From positions 124,001-188,000 of the forward strand of contig CAKUWY010000003.1 in NCBI GenBank assembly GCA_934699585.1: a stretch of 64,000 bases of DNA, read 5' to 3'. This stretch comes from an uncultured Fibrobacter sp. (GTDB taxonomy: Bacteria > Fibrobacterota > Fibrobacteria > Fibrobacterales > Fibrobacteraceae). Each line of letters opens with the position of its first letter. Position 1 is the first letter of the stretch. Below, piece after piece: positions 34,898 through 43,798 of this stretch. The translations under genes were made by a program, and so were the position numbers. The notes beneath the pieces are model-generated. The model searched no databases. It was given only the letters and a program-made list of their open reading frames with translations, and had not been told where the DNA came from.

Positions 34898-35863
34898 TTA
34901 CCCTAGTTGCTTTTCCACTAAACCCAGAATTTTCCGAATCGCGTCGTCCGGCGATAGGTCCGTGTCGCCGCCGGCAGCCCGGGTGTGGCCGCCTCCGCCG
35001 AATTCCTTGGCGATGGCGTTCACATCCACCACGTAGTTGCTCCTGAGGCTAATCTTGTACTTGCCGTTTACGGGGTACAGGAATAGGGCCACTTCGGTGC
35101 CCGAGACTTCCCGCAGGGTGTCGATTACGTTGCTCAGGTCCACTGGCGTCACGTCGAATTCCTTCATTTTTTCGGGCGTCACGTAGGCATGCACCACGCG
35201 GCCCTCCAGGGCGAGCTTGCAGTTCTGCAGCACGAACCCGGTCACCAGCGTTTGCTTGTAGGTGCGGCAATAGTAGGTCTCGTTCACGATGCGGGCGAAA
35301 TCGATTCCCTTGTCGATAAGGGTGCCCACGATTTCCATGGTCCGCTTGCCCGTGTTGCTGAACTTGAAGGCTCCCGTGTCGTGGACGATTCCCAAGTAGA
35401 GACATTCCGCGGTCCGCTTGCTGATTTTGCTCTGGTCCAGCTGTTCAAAAAGCACTTGACTGGCGGAACTGGCACTCGGCTCCACGATGTTCAGGCTGCA
35501 GAGAATTTTCGGGTTGCTGATGTGGTGGTCGATGTTGCAGGTCTTCTGGGCGGTTTGCAGGCATGCCACTCCGCCCGCACCCACACGCTCAAAGGAGGGC
35601 GTGTCCATAAGCACCGCCGCGTCAAAGGGTTCGCTCCCGTCGGAGCTTTCGAACAGCGGGAGCGCCTTGTCGGCACCGTTCAAAATCTTGTAGCTTTCCG
35701 GGAATTTTTCCAGATAGACCTGGACCTTGATATTCGGGAAGTTGTCCAGGATGTAGTTGTACAGGGCCAGGGTAGAGCCGACGCAGTCACCGTCGGGCCG
35801 CACGTGGCCGAAGATGGCCAGGGTGTTTGTGTTTTTCAAAAAATCGTCAAGCATAAAAGTCAT
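34898..35863 (-). CDS. nrnA: Bifunctional oligoribonuclease/PAP phosphatase, NrnA type
   Basis: This 321-residue DHH/DHHA1 phosphoesterase has HVRPDGDCVGSTLAL (D24, D26), an MDTPSF box, DHH-type NIDHHISN, and the DHHA1 end GGGGHTRAAGG. NrnA degrades very short RNA and removes phosphate from 3'-phosphoadenosine 5'-phosphate. The start is either 35863 or three codons in at 35854 (MLDDFLKN). A palindromic repeat sits two bases before the first ATG, so no normal ribosome site is visible there. Confidence 0.92.
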   Translation of the reverse strand: MTFMLDDFLKNTNTLAIFGHVRPDGDCVGSTLALYNYILDNFPNIKVQVYLEKFPESYKILNGADKALPLFESSDGSEPFDAAVLMDTPSFERVGAGGVACLQTAQKTCNIDHHISNPKILCSLNIVEPSASSASQVLFEQLDQSKISKRTAECLYLGIVHDTGAFKFSNTGKRTMEIVGTLIDKGIDFARIVNETYYCRTYKQTLVTGFVLQNCKLALEGRVVHAYVTPEKMKEFDVTPVDLSNVIDTLREVSGTEVALFLYPVNGKYKISLRSNYVVDVNAIAKEFGGGGHTRAAGGDTDLSPDDAIRKILGLVEKQLG

Positions 35864-35865
35864 AG

Positions 35866-35892
35866 GAGATTCCCGCCCAAGGCGGGAATGAC
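35866..35892. repeat. Palindromic repeat touching the nrnA start
   Basis: ATTCCCGCC-CAA-GGCGGGAAT with GTCAT at its far end (read on the minus strand). It occupies the place where the nrnA ribosome site would be. Confidence 0.75.
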
Positions 35893-35993
35893 AGGTTTGT
35901 GTTTACCAAATAATAGCATTTGTGGGGTGTCAGGCGTGTCAATTGCCGCATTGGTTTGTAAATTTTTGTAAACTTTTGAAGCTGTGTGGCTGT

Positions 35994-36095
35994 AACTTAC
36001 AAAAATGTAGGTTTTGCGATATCCGTGCCGTGAAATTTAACGAAAATTCAAACTTTTTAAAACTGATAAAAAACTAACTTACAAAAATGTAAGTT
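35994..36095. promoter_or_regulatory. Two copies of a 20-bp palindrome upstream of gdhA
   Basis: AACTTACAAAAATGTAGGTT (35994-36013) and AACTTACAAAAATGTAAGTT (36076-36095) are 82 bases apart; the second is a perfect 7-bp inverted repeat around AAAAAT. A weaker relative (GTTTGTAAATTTTTGTAAAC) is at about 35954-35973. Tandem copies of a palindrome between two divergent genes suggest a regulator's binding sites, most likely for gdhA and perhaps also for nrnA. The regulator is unknown. Confidence 0.6.
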
Positions 36096-36196
36096 CTTGA
36101 AGATTTTTGCCCGTTTTTCACTATTTGTCATGCCCCTTTGCTATCTTTACAGACGTTAAAAACTTGGCGATTAAGTACAATATTTCTCCAAGCTAC

Positions 36197-36248
36197 GTCA
36201 TTCCGGCCTTGAGCCGGAATCTAGTTGGCGGATCAGGTCCGCCATGAC
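36197..36248. repeat. Complete 52-bp palindromic element (intergenic copy)
   Basis: GTCAT, hairpin ATTCCGGC-CTTGA-GCCGGAAT, CTAGT, hairpin TGGCGGA-TCAGG-TCCGCCA, ATGAC. The two ends are inverted repeats of each other. This is the reference copy for those found inside genes at 34218-34270 and 49458-49534. Confidence 0.85.
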
Positions 36249-36331
36249 GCTGTACTTGGACATGATTTAAGTACTTATTTTCCAGAACCTTTAACAGTTA
36301 AACACTAAAACTCTCAACGGAGATATATAAA

Positions 36332-37681
36332 ATGGCAATCAAGAATGCTTACCTTCAGAAGGTTTATGACAAGGTCGTCGCCCGTGATCCGGACCAGGCC
36401 CTCTTCCACCAGGCTGTCCGTGAATTCCTCGAATCCCTCGACCCCGTCCTCGAACAGGACAAGTCTTGGGAAACTAACGGCGTGATCGACCGCCTCGTCG
36501 AACCGGAACGCGTGATTACCTTCCGCGTACCTTGGCTCGATGACAAGGGTAACGTTCAGGTGAACCGTGGCTACCGCGTGCAGTTCAACTCCGCTATCGG
36601 TCCGTACAAGGGCGGTATCCGTCTCCGTAACGAAGTGACGCTTTCCATGCTGAAGTTCCTCGGCTTCGAACAGATCTTCAAGAACAGCCTCACCACGCTC
36701 CCCATGGGCGGCGGCAAGGGCGGTTCCGACTTCGATCCTAAGGGCAAGAGCGACAACGAAGTGATGCGTTTCTGCCAGTCCTTCATGACTGAACTCTGCA
36801 AGCACGTCGGTGCCGACACGGACGTTCCGGCTGGTGACCAGGGTACTGGCGCTCGCGAAATCGGTTACATGTTCGGTCAGTACAAGCGCATCCGCAACGA
36901 ATTTGTGGGCGTTCTCACCGGTAAGGGTCTCTCTTACGGTGGTTCTCTCGCTCGTACCGAAGCTACCGGTTACGGCCTCTGCTACTTCACTCGCGAAATG
37001 CTCAAGGACCTCGCTAACGACTCCTTCCAGGGCAAGACTGTCGTGATTTCCGGTTCCGGTAACGTTGCCCAGTTCGCATGCCAGAAGGCTACTCAGCTCG
37101 GTGGCAAGGTCGTGACCATGTCCGACTCCAACGGCTACATCTACGACCCGAACGGCATCAACCTCGACGTCGTTCTCGACCTCAAGAATGTGAAGCGCGC
37201 CCGTATTAGCGAATACGCCAAGCTCGTTCCGGGTTCTGAATACCACGAAGGTTCCAAGGGTGTTTGGACGGTCAAGTGCGATATCGCTCTTCCGTGCGCT
37301 ACCCAGAACGAACTCGATCTCGAAGGTGCCAAGGCACTTATCGCTAACGGCGTGAAGGCCGTTGCCGAAGGTGCAAATATGCCGTCTACTCCGGAAGCTA
37401 TCGAAGCCTTCCAGAAGGCTGGCGTTCTCTTTGGACCTGCCAAGGCTGCTAACGCTGGTGGCGTTGCTACCTCCGGTCTCGAAATGTCTCAGAACTCCGA
37501 ACGTCTCTCCTGGACCTTCGAAGAAGTGGACAAGAAGCTCGAAGGCATCATGAAGAGCATCTACGCCGCTGCTTCCTCTGCCGCAGTCAAGTACGGCCAG
37601 AAGGGCAACCTCGTGATGGGTGCAAACATCGCCGGCTTCCTCAAGGTTGCCGATGCCATGAAGTGGCAGGGTGCGGTGTAA
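36332..37681 (+). CDS. gdhA: Glutamate dehydrogenase
   Basis: This 449-residue hexameric-type glutamate dehydrogenase converts 2-oxoglutarate, ammonia and NAD(P)H to glutamate. SAIGPYKGGIRLRN and TTLPMGGGKGGSDFDPKGKS contain the substrate-binding and catalytic lysines, and VVISGSGNVAQFACQKA is the dinucleotide-binding motif. Its length and sequence fit the E. coli-like NADP-dependent branch; cofactor choice is inferred. Codon use is very biased (the opposite strand is open over the whole gene), consistent with high expression and a main role in ammonia assimilation. CGGAG precedes the ATG, and tandem palindromes lie upstream. Confidence 0.97.
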   Translation: MAIKNAYLQKVYDKVVARDPDQALFHQAVREFLESLDPVLEQDKSWETNGVIDRLVEPERVITFRVPWLDDKGNVQVNRGYRVQFNSAIGPYKGGIRLRNEVTLSMLKFLGFEQIFKNSLTTLPMGGGKGGSDFDPKGKSDNEVMRFCQSFMTELCKHVGADTDVPAGDQGTGAREIGYMFGQYKRIRNEFVGVLTGKGLSYGGSLARTEATGYGLCYFTREMLKDLANDSFQGKTVVISGSGNVAQFACQKATQLGGKVVTMSDSNGYIYDPNGINLDVVLDLKNVKRARISEYAKLVPGSEYHEGSKGVWTVKCDIALPCATQNELDLEGAKALIANGVKAVAEGANMPSTPEAIEAFQKAGVLFGPAKAANAGGVATSGLEMSQNSERLSWTFEEVDKKLEGIMKSIYAAASSAAVKYGQKGNLVMGANIAGFLKVADAMKWQGAV

Positions 37682-37732
37682 TAGTTCTGAGTAATCAGTT
37701 CTCAGTTGTGAGTAACAACTCAAAGGTCTCCG

Positions 37733-37760
37733 GTCAAAAGCCGGGGGCTTTTTTATATGT
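37733..37760 (+). terminator. Rho-independent terminator of gdhA
   Basis: CTCCGG-TCAAAAG-CCGGGGG followed by CTTTTTTAT, about 50 bases after the stop. A GGCCCGCC-GTTAT-GGCGGGTC palindrome (37774-37796) follows. Confidence 0.8.
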
Positions 37761-37828
37761 TCCGTTAAAGAGATGGCCCGCCGTTATGGCGGGTCTGTTT
37801 GAATTCTGAGAGTTGTTGCGGTTGAGCT

Positions 37829-39466
37829 TTACTTGACGTTGATGCGGAGCGTCTGAACGCTGTTTCCCGAAATCACTCGTGCAAGGTACATGCCACGGCT
37901 CATTTTATTGAGCGGTATGCTGTGGTTACCGGTCGTACTTACGCGATATACCTTCTTGAGGTTGCCCTGCATGTCGAAGATGAACACCTTGAGTCCGGAG
38001 GCGGCTGCATTTGTTACCGCAAGTTCGTTATGGACAAATGCGACCTTTAATGCGCCTGGATAGTTTGCGATTTCGAGCAGGGTGGATTTTTCGCTGGAAC
38101 TTGATTCACCCCTTTCACTGGAGCTTGACTCAATCTTTTTACTGGAACTCGAGGCAATCTCAGAGCTGCTGGATTTCGGCAATTCACTGGAACTCGAAAC
38201 TACGACGCTGGAGCTCGATGATTCCGGAGCTTTTTCAATTGTCGCGGTAATCTTTTGAGCTTCAGTGCTATTATAGTTTTCGTTACCCTGCACCATAAAG
38301 TAGATGGTATAGGTGCCAGCGTCCTTTGCGGTCGGTAACGATTCGGAATACTTTTCGTCACTTTCAAATTTATAAACGAACGTTCCGTTTTTGGCTTCGC
38401 CTGCGGTCACAAGCGTCTGAACTTTGCCGTTATACACCAGGTTTTCGATAACGGTGGGAGCCTTGACAATTGAAGAATTCGCCTTTTTAATTTCAAAAGC
38501 CTGTTCGAGGCCTGTTGCCGGCAACTTGTAGTTCTTGTTGCTCAGTTCCGTTACCTTGGCGGTGTACTTGCCGGCATTCGTTGCAGCACCAGCAATCGTA
38601 AGGCCACACGAGTCGTTGTTCACGATGCCGTTTGCTGTTGCATTGGGAGCATGAGTCTCGCCGTCGTATGTGAACAAGGTGTCATCTTCCCAGACAATAG
38701 AGATTCTTTTCGGTTCAACGATCAACTTACCTTCGACAAATTCAATTTCGTAGTTTTCGGATCGGGGTCCGCTTGGTATAATGGCGTAGACACCAGGTTT
38801 GCCATATTGTCCGTATTCGTAACTAAAGGTGAGCGAATCATCCAGGCTGCTTTCGTCATCGTTGCCGACAAAGCCGCTGTATTCAACGCCTGCATTTGAT
38901 GGTTCATCACCGTAGACAATCGTATCGTTTTTGGCGGTAACCGTAAGCGGAGCCTTGTTGATTATAAATATCGTCTCGATTGTACCAGCATATTTTCCGA
39001 TACCCTCGACGACCAATGTTGCCTCACCGGCATTCACGTTGTCATAGCAATAAACTTTGTAGTCTGTGTCTTTAACAAACGGTTTGAGGCTGTCGGGCAC
39101 GTCTATATCGGGCGTCGGACAAATAGAATCTGCGGAATAGGTTTCGTTGGGAATATCAGCAATTTTAGAAAAAGCGTTCAAATCTGGTAACACAGGATCT
39201 TCGCTATGATGAATAGTGCTGTCAGGCGCAATTACAATGGGATTCGAGCCGGTAGTGTCATTGATCACGCCAATAGAGTCATGGATTGAGCCTGTAGAGT
39301 CATTGAAGTATGGCTGGTAGGGATTGCCGTAAGAGGGTTGTAGCGCGACAGAATCGTATCCGTATTCATTATCAAGACCCCACGAACTTGCTGCCATAAG
39401 CAGGGTAAAAATGAGTGCAAGTCCCAAATGGAACGAACAAAATGAACTGAATTGTATTTTAAACAC
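37829..39466 (-). CDS. Secreted MBG-domain protein with serine-rich linker and type IX sorting tail
   Basis: This 545-residue protein starts at a GTG (39466) with AAGGAG 6 bases before it. A signal peptide (about 1-30: LGLALIFTLLMAASSWG) is followed by a unique region with PDST/DSTG repeats, then at least two MBG-type beta units: VTAKNDTIVYGDEPSNAG...GKLIVEPK (~175-255) and ISIVWEDDTLFTYDGETHAP...FEIKKA (~256-330), plus a third to ~410. A Ser-rich linker (SSSSE repeats, ~412-455), common in Fibrobacter secreted proteins, leads to a sorting tail with VFIDMQG-like and RGMYLARVISGNSVQTLRINVK features. No enzyme domain is seen; cell-surface binding is inferred. Confidence 0.85.
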   Translation of the reverse strand: MFKIQFSSFCSFHLGLALIFTLLMAASSWGLDNEYGYDSVALQPSYGNPYQPYFNDSTGSIHDSIGVINDTTGSNPIVIAPDSTIHHSEDPVLPDLNAFSKIADIPNETYSADSICPTPDIDVPDSLKPFVKDTDYKVYCYDNVNAGEATLVVEGIGKYAGTIETIFIINKAPLTVTAKNDTIVYGDEPSNAGVEYSGFVGNDDESSLDDSLTFSYEYGQYGKPGVYAIIPSGPRSENYEIEFVEGKLIVEPKRISIVWEDDTLFTYDGETHAPNATANGIVNNDSCGLTIAGAATNAGKYTAKVTELSNKNYKLPATGLEQAFEIKKANSSIVKAPTVIENLVYNGKVQTLVTAGEAKNGTFVYKFESDEKYSESLPTAKDAGTYTIYFMVQGNENYNSTEAQKITATIEKAPESSSSSVVVSSSSELPKSSSSEIASSSSKKIESSSSERGESSSSEKSTLLEIANYPGALKVAFVHNELAVTNAAASGLKVFIFDMQGNLKKVYRVSTTGNHSIPLNKMSRGMYLARVISGNSVQTLRINVK

Positions 39467-39517
39467 TTGTTGCTCCTTTTTTTTGAGTCCAAATATAGTT
39501 TATTCGTTTTCTTTGTA

Positions 39518-39549
39518 AAAAAAATGTGAGGGGTGTCCTCACATTTTTT
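39518..39549 (-). terminator. Terminator of aspS
   Basis: AAAAAATGTGAGG and CCTCACATTTTTT form a perfect 13-bp stem around 5 bases. The stem has A/T runs on both sides, so it could act in both directions; only aspS ends here. Confidence 0.85.
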
Positions 39550-39569
39550 GCATTTTCGTTTTTCAACGA

Positions 39570-41357
39570 TTACTTCGCTTGCTTCGGCATCTGCACGGAG
39601 ATGTGGATGTCCTGCAGCTGCTGGAGGTCGACTTCGCTCGGGCACTGGTCCATCGGGCTCGAAGCACTGGTGTTCTTCGGGAACGCGATGAAGTCACGGA
39701 TAGATTCTTCACCTTCCATGGTAGCCACGACGCGGTCGAGACCGAAGGCCAAACCGCCGTGGGGAGGAGCGCCGTACTTGAAGGCGTCGACGAAGAAGCC
39801 GAACTTTTCCTTCACCTGTTCTTCGGAGAGACCCAGCAGGCGGAACACCTTCTCCTGCACTTCCGGGTTGTGAATACGGATAGAACCGCCACCGATTTCA
39901 ACACCGTTCAGAACAAGGTCGTAAGCTTCGGCATTGCAATCCTTGAGGTTGCCACCCAGCATCATGTCCAGGTGTTCCGGAAGCGGGTTGGTGAACGGGT
40001 GGTGCATGGCCATGTAGCGGCCTTCGGTGTCGCTGTATTCGAACATCGGGAATTCGGTAATCCACACGAACTCGCGCTTCTTCGGATCGCGGAGACCCTT
40101 GATACGGGCAACTTCCAGGCGGAGCTGACCCATAGCGGTTGCTGCAACCTTTTCGGGGCCTGCGATGAAGAACATCATGTCGCCGCACTTGGCACCGACG
40201 GCATCGCGCAGTTCGTTGAGCTGTTCCACCGTAAAGAACTTGCCGACCTGGGTTTCCACTTCGTCGTTTTCCTTGACGCGCATCCACACGAGGCCCTTGG
40301 AGCCGTACTTGCCCACGTAGGCGGTGAGTTCGTCGATCTGCTTGCGGGTGAAGTCCACGCAGCCCTTGGCGGCGATACCGCGGATCTTGCCACCGGCGGC
40401 AACGCAGTTCTTGAACACACCGAATTCGGACTTGGCGCCGATTTCAGACACGTCGTGGATTTCGAGGTCGAAGCGGAGGTCCGGCTTGTCGGAACCGTAC
40501 TTGAGCATGGCTTCGTGCCACTTCATGCGGCGGATCTTCTTGGGCGGTTCGAAGTCCCAGACCTTGCCGAGCACTTCGGTCACGAACTTGTCGAACATGG
40601 CCATCACGTCGTCCTGGTCCACGAAGGACATTTCGACATCGATCTGCGTAAATTCAGGCTGACGGTCGGCGCGGAGGTCTTCGTCGCGGAAACACTTGGC
40701 AATCTGGAAGTAGCGGTCCATGCCGGCAATCATCAGGAGCTGCTTGTACTGCTGCGGAGACTGCGGGAGGGCGTAGAACTTGCCCGGGTTCACGCGGCTC
40801 GGCACCAGGTAGTCGCGGGCGCCTTCCGGAGTGGACTTGCAGAGCACCGGAGTCTCGATGTTCTCGAAACCGTTGGCGTAGAAGAAGTCGTATACGGCCT
40901 TGAGGAAGCGGCTCTTGAGCAACAGCTTCTTCTGGATCCACGGACGGCGCAGGTCCAGGTAACGGTACTGCAGGCGCAGGTCGTCGTTTTCCTTGCATTC
41001 TTCGTTGGGGTCGTTGATGGCCAAGGGGGAGGTGAGGGCCGCGTTCAGGATTTCGATGGAGTCAATCTTGACTTCGATTTCGCCGGTGGCGAGTTTTTCA
41101 TTGGTGTTGCCTTCTTCGCGGGCGTAAACCTTGCCGGTCACCGTAATCACGTATTCGTTGCGGAGCTGTTCGGCAGTCTTCATCACGCCCTCATTGTAGT
41201 CCGGGTTGAAGACGATCTGGGTCTTGCCATACTTGTCGCGGAGGTCCACAAAAATCACACCACCATGGTCGCGGCGGCGGTCCACCCAACCGGCGAGTGT
41301 TACAGTCTGGCCAACATCTGCCTTGCGCAGCTGGCCGCAGTTATGAGTACGTTTCAT
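39570..41357 (-). CDS. aspS: Aspartyl-tRNA synthetase
   Basis: Translation from the ATG at 41357 (MKRTHNCGQLRKADVGQTV) gives 595 residues, the usual bacterial length; AAGGA sits 7 bases before it, so the earlier in-frame start at 41495 is rejected. The N-terminal OB fold (VTLAGWVDRRRDHGGVIFVDLRD), class II motif 2 (FRDEDLRADRQPEFTQIDVE), the bacterial GAD insertion (about 290-400) and motif 3 (GLAFGLDRVVATM) are all present. It charges tRNA-Asp; whether it also charges tRNA-Asn cannot be read directly. Confidence 0.97.
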   Translation of the reverse strand: MKRTHNCGQLRKADVGQTVTLAGWVDRRRDHGGVIFVDLRDKYGKTQIVFNPDYNEGVMKTAEQLRNEYVITVTGKVYAREEGNTNEKLATGEIEVKIDSIEILNAALTSPLAINDPNEECKENDDLRLQYRYLDLRRPWIQKKLLLKSRFLKAVYDFFYANGFENIETPVLCKSTPEGARDYLVPSRVNPGKFYALPQSPQQYKQLLMIAGMDRYFQIAKCFRDEDLRADRQPEFTQIDVEMSFVDQDDVMAMFDKFVTEVLGKVWDFEPPKKIRRMKWHEAMLKYGSDKPDLRFDLEIHDVSEIGAKSEFGVFKNCVAAGGKIRGIAAKGCVDFTRKQIDELTAYVGKYGSKGLVWMRVKENDEVETQVGKFFTVEQLNELRDAVGAKCGDMMFFIAGPEKVAATAMGQLRLEVARIKGLRDPKKREFVWITEFPMFEYSDTEGRYMAMHHPFTNPLPEHLDMMLGGNLKDCNAEAYDLVLNGVEIGGGSIRIHNPEVQEKVFRLLGLSEEQVKEKFGFFVDAFKYGAPPHGGLAFGLDRVVATMEGEESIRDFIAFPKNTSASSPMDQCPSEVDLQQLQDIHISVQMPKQAK

Positions 41358-41457
41358 GAGTTTATCCTTGGATAAAATTTTTCGCGCGAAAATATAGTAA
41401 TTTGATGAATGGGGTGGGGCAGTTGGGCAACCCTCCAATACACCCATTTTCGTTATA

Positions 41458-41486
41458 TTGACATGCACCCCCTGTTTTTTTACATT
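41458..41486 (+). promoter_or_regulatory. Promoter of the cobalamin riboswitch transcript
   Basis: TTGACA (41458-41463), 17 bases, TACATT (41481-41486). Transcription would begin just before the riboswitch. Confidence 0.7.
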
Positions 41487-41504
41487 TTTGCCCAAAGTTT
41501 CCTA

Positions 41505-41695
41505 TGCCCTGAAAAGCTCTCGTGCAGGGGTCACCGGATGGTGGCAAGTGCGCGAGGAGAGAACCCCGTGAAAGCCGGGGGCGGTCGCGCCGCTGTAAGG
41601 GAGGACGAAACCGGCATGAACCAATGCACGAGCAGTCGTGTGTGAAGGAACCGGGAGTAGATTGAGCCCCGAGCCAGAAGAACTGTGGGAAACGC
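41505..41695 (+). ncRNA. Cobalamin (AdoCbl) riboswitch
   Basis: The leader of the TonB receptor gene carries the conserved cobalamin core: GGGTCACCGG, then AACCCCGTGAAAGCCGGGG, GCGGTCGCGCCGCTGTAA, GGACGAAACCGG, and the B12 box GAGCCAGAAGA near 41671. Helices CCCCG/CGGGG and GGCG/CGCC are visible. It should lower expression of the downstream receptor when adenosylcobalamin is plentiful. The ATG follows about 15 bases after the 3' end, so control of ribosome access is more likely than termination. Confidence 0.93.
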
Positions 41696-41709
41696 TTTGT
41701 TGAGGAACG

Positions 41710-43731
41710 ATGCGAACGACATCTTTCTGCAAGGCCGCATACGCTGCGGCTCTTTGGTGCTGTGCTGCCACGGGTTTTGCCGTGGCTCACGTGCCTGATG
41801 CAGCCCCGGTCCAGGACCTCGGGGTGTCCGAGGTGTCCGGTGACGACGGGTACAAGCCTACAACAAGTGCCAATTATACAGAAATTACCTCCGATGCTTG
41901 GGAGGGCAAGGCCCTGTCGGCGGCGGACCTTCTTTCGACGCTGCCCGGAATTCAGTCCTACAAGCAGGGCGGGTTAGGCAGTTTCCAGACGGTATCTATC
42001 CGCGGGATTGCGGCCCGAAATATTCTGATTTGCGTGGACGGCGTGCCGCTGAACGATGCCAGCGGCGGGGCGGTGAACCTGGGATCCATCGACCTGAACC
42101 AGATGGAAAAGGTGGAGGTTTACAAGAACAACGTTCCTGCAAAATTTGGCGTGTCCGGTGTCGGCGGGGCTATCAACTTTGTGACCAAGAACGCCGTCAA
42201 GAAAGGCGGCCGGGTTCTTGCCGCCTACGGTAACCACAACACCTGGGAAGGTTCGTTCCAGGTGGCGACCCCGGTAACCGACAGCATCATGTTCGCCTCT
42301 TCTTTTGCCACGAGGCATTCCGACAACGACTACGAATATACCAACCGGAACGGTACCCAGTACAACGACGAAGACGACTACACCGCCACCCGCGAAAACG
42401 CCAAGTTCACCGATGTCTCCGGGAATGTCCAGTTCCGTATGCTTCACGGGAACGGGTATTTTTCCACCTTGTCGGCGACGGCCTCCAGGGCCGAAAGCGG
42501 AAACCCCGGCAAGGAGCAGAACCAGACCAAGGTGGCGAAGTTCGTGGGGGAATCGGTACTGATCCGCTACGGGCTTGAATCGGTAGGCTACCTTGATGAC
42601 AAGTTGTTCTTGTATGGCGCTCTTTCGGCACGGTTCGACAAGAACATGTCCAGTTCCTTTTACCCCCTGGACCACATCGGCTTTGGGAACAATGTCTTTA
42701 TGGATTACGGAACGGCCACCTACAAGCTGGTTCCCGAACTGTGGACCGAGTTTACTCCTTTGGAACATTTGACCGGAACGGCTCGCGTAGCCTATGAATG
42801 GGAGCGCGCCGAAGCCCGAGGGAATTCCAAGGACTGGGCACTGGACCGCAAGACATTTGTTGGTTCTGGCGATTTGTATTACCAGCTTTTCAAGTATGCT
42901 GGCCTTGGCGGCGAGGGCTCCGTGCAGGCGCTGAAAGACCGCCTGGACAAGGGAACTTTCGTGCTGCCGACGGGGAGCCGAACCCTGGAAAAAGCGGCGG
43001 ATCGGGACGCCACATTTGCAGGCCGAATTTATTCAAGGTTCGGTGCCAGCGCTTCTCCATTGACGGGGGAGGTTTCCATAGGCCGCTTTTACCAGCAGCC
43101 CGCTTTGATGGAACTTTACGGGACTTTCCCCGGCGCGGTTTCCAATCCGGAATTGAAACGGGAAAAGGCCACCAAGTTTGAGGCGACGGGTACGTACCGG
43201 TTTCCTGGGAACCACACGGTTTTTCAGGCCACCTATTTTGAATCCCATGTGGAAGATGGAATTTATTGGCTGATGTCGGTGGAGCTGTTGCGTCCGGAGA
43301 ATGTGGCCCGTTCCCTTGTCCGTGGAGTGGAGATGGAATTGAACAGCAGCCCTGCGAAATTTTTGGATGTGGTGCTTCGGGCGACTATCCAAAAGACAAG
43401 GGACCGTTCCCATTCCAACACCTATAACGGTAACAAGCTCCCCGGTGAGCCGGATCGCAGCTATTATGCAGAAGCGACTCTCCATTTGCCATTCCGTTTC
43501 GACTTTATTTGGGCTTCGGACTGGCGAAGCGTTATGTATAGCGACCGAGCCAACAGAACGGAACAGTCGGCCGTGGCGACCCACCGTGCCTCCCTTTCGT
43601 ACAATCCCTTTGATAATACCCGTTTGACTTTTAGCGTGAATAATATTACCGACGAAAAGTATCGAAATTTTTATACGCCTTTCCCCATGCCAGGGAGGGA
43701 ATACAAGTTCACAATCATACAGGGGTTCTAG
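41710..43731 (+). CDS. btuB: TonB-dependent outer-membrane receptor, probable cobalamin transporter
   Basis: This 673-residue receptor has a signal peptide, a plug domain (~40-165: LSTLPGIQSYKQGG, VSIRGIAARNILICVDGVPLN, VEVYKNNVPAKFGVSGVGGA) and a beta-barrel ending in FTIIQGF with a C-terminal aromatic. The cobalamin riboswitch directly upstream points to vitamin B12 or another corrinoid as the substrate. It is distant from E. coli BtuB, so the gene symbol is by function. GAGGAA precedes the ATG. A lipoprotein gene follows 67 bp later. Confidence 0.88.
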   Translation: MRTTSFCKAAYAAALWCCAATGFAVAHVPDAAPVQDLGVSEVSGDDGYKPTTSANYTEITSDAWEGKALSAADLLSTLPGIQSYKQGGLGSFQTVSIRGIAARNILICVDGVPLNDASGGAVNLGSIDLNQMEKVEVYKNNVPAKFGVSGVGGAINFVTKNAVKKGGRVLAAYGNHNTWEGSFQVATPVTDSIMFASSFATRHSDNDYEYTNRNGTQYNDEDDYTATRENAKFTDVSGNVQFRMLHGNGYFSTLSATASRAESGNPGKEQNQTKVAKFVGESVLIRYGLESVGYLDDKLFLYGALSARFDKNMSSSFYPLDHIGFGNNVFMDYGTATYKLVPELWTEFTPLEHLTGTARVAYEWERAEARGNSKDWALDRKTFVGSGDLYYQLFKYAGLGGEGSVQALKDRLDKGTFVLPTGSRTLEKAADRDATFAGRIYSRFGASASPLTGEVSIGRFYQQPALMELYGTFPGAVSNPELKREKATKFEATGTYRFPGNHTVFQATYFESHVEDGIYWLMSVELLRPENVARSLVRGVEMELNSSPAKFLDVVLRATIQKTRDRSHSNTYNGNKLPGEPDRSYYAEATLHLPFRFDFIWASDWRSVMYSDRANRTEQSAVATHRASLSYNPFDNTRLTFSVNNITDEKYRNFYTPFPMPGREYKFTIIQGF

Positions 43732-43798
43732 CCCCCTCGCTATATGGAGTTCATAGAGTTATGGCAAAGTATAGTGTAAAGCCAGAAAAGGACAAAAC

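Noticed and set aside
36314..37723. 469-codon minus-strand frame opposite gdhA
   Set aside because: Same codon-bias effect; the sense product is a full glutamate dehydrogenase.
39579..41375. 598-codon plus-strand frame opposite aspS
   Set aside because: Same effect; aspS is complete with all class II motifs.
41358..41495. 46-residue N-terminal extension of aspS
   Set aside because: The family starts at the ATG at 41357, which has its own AAGGA site; the extension reads through the intergenic region.
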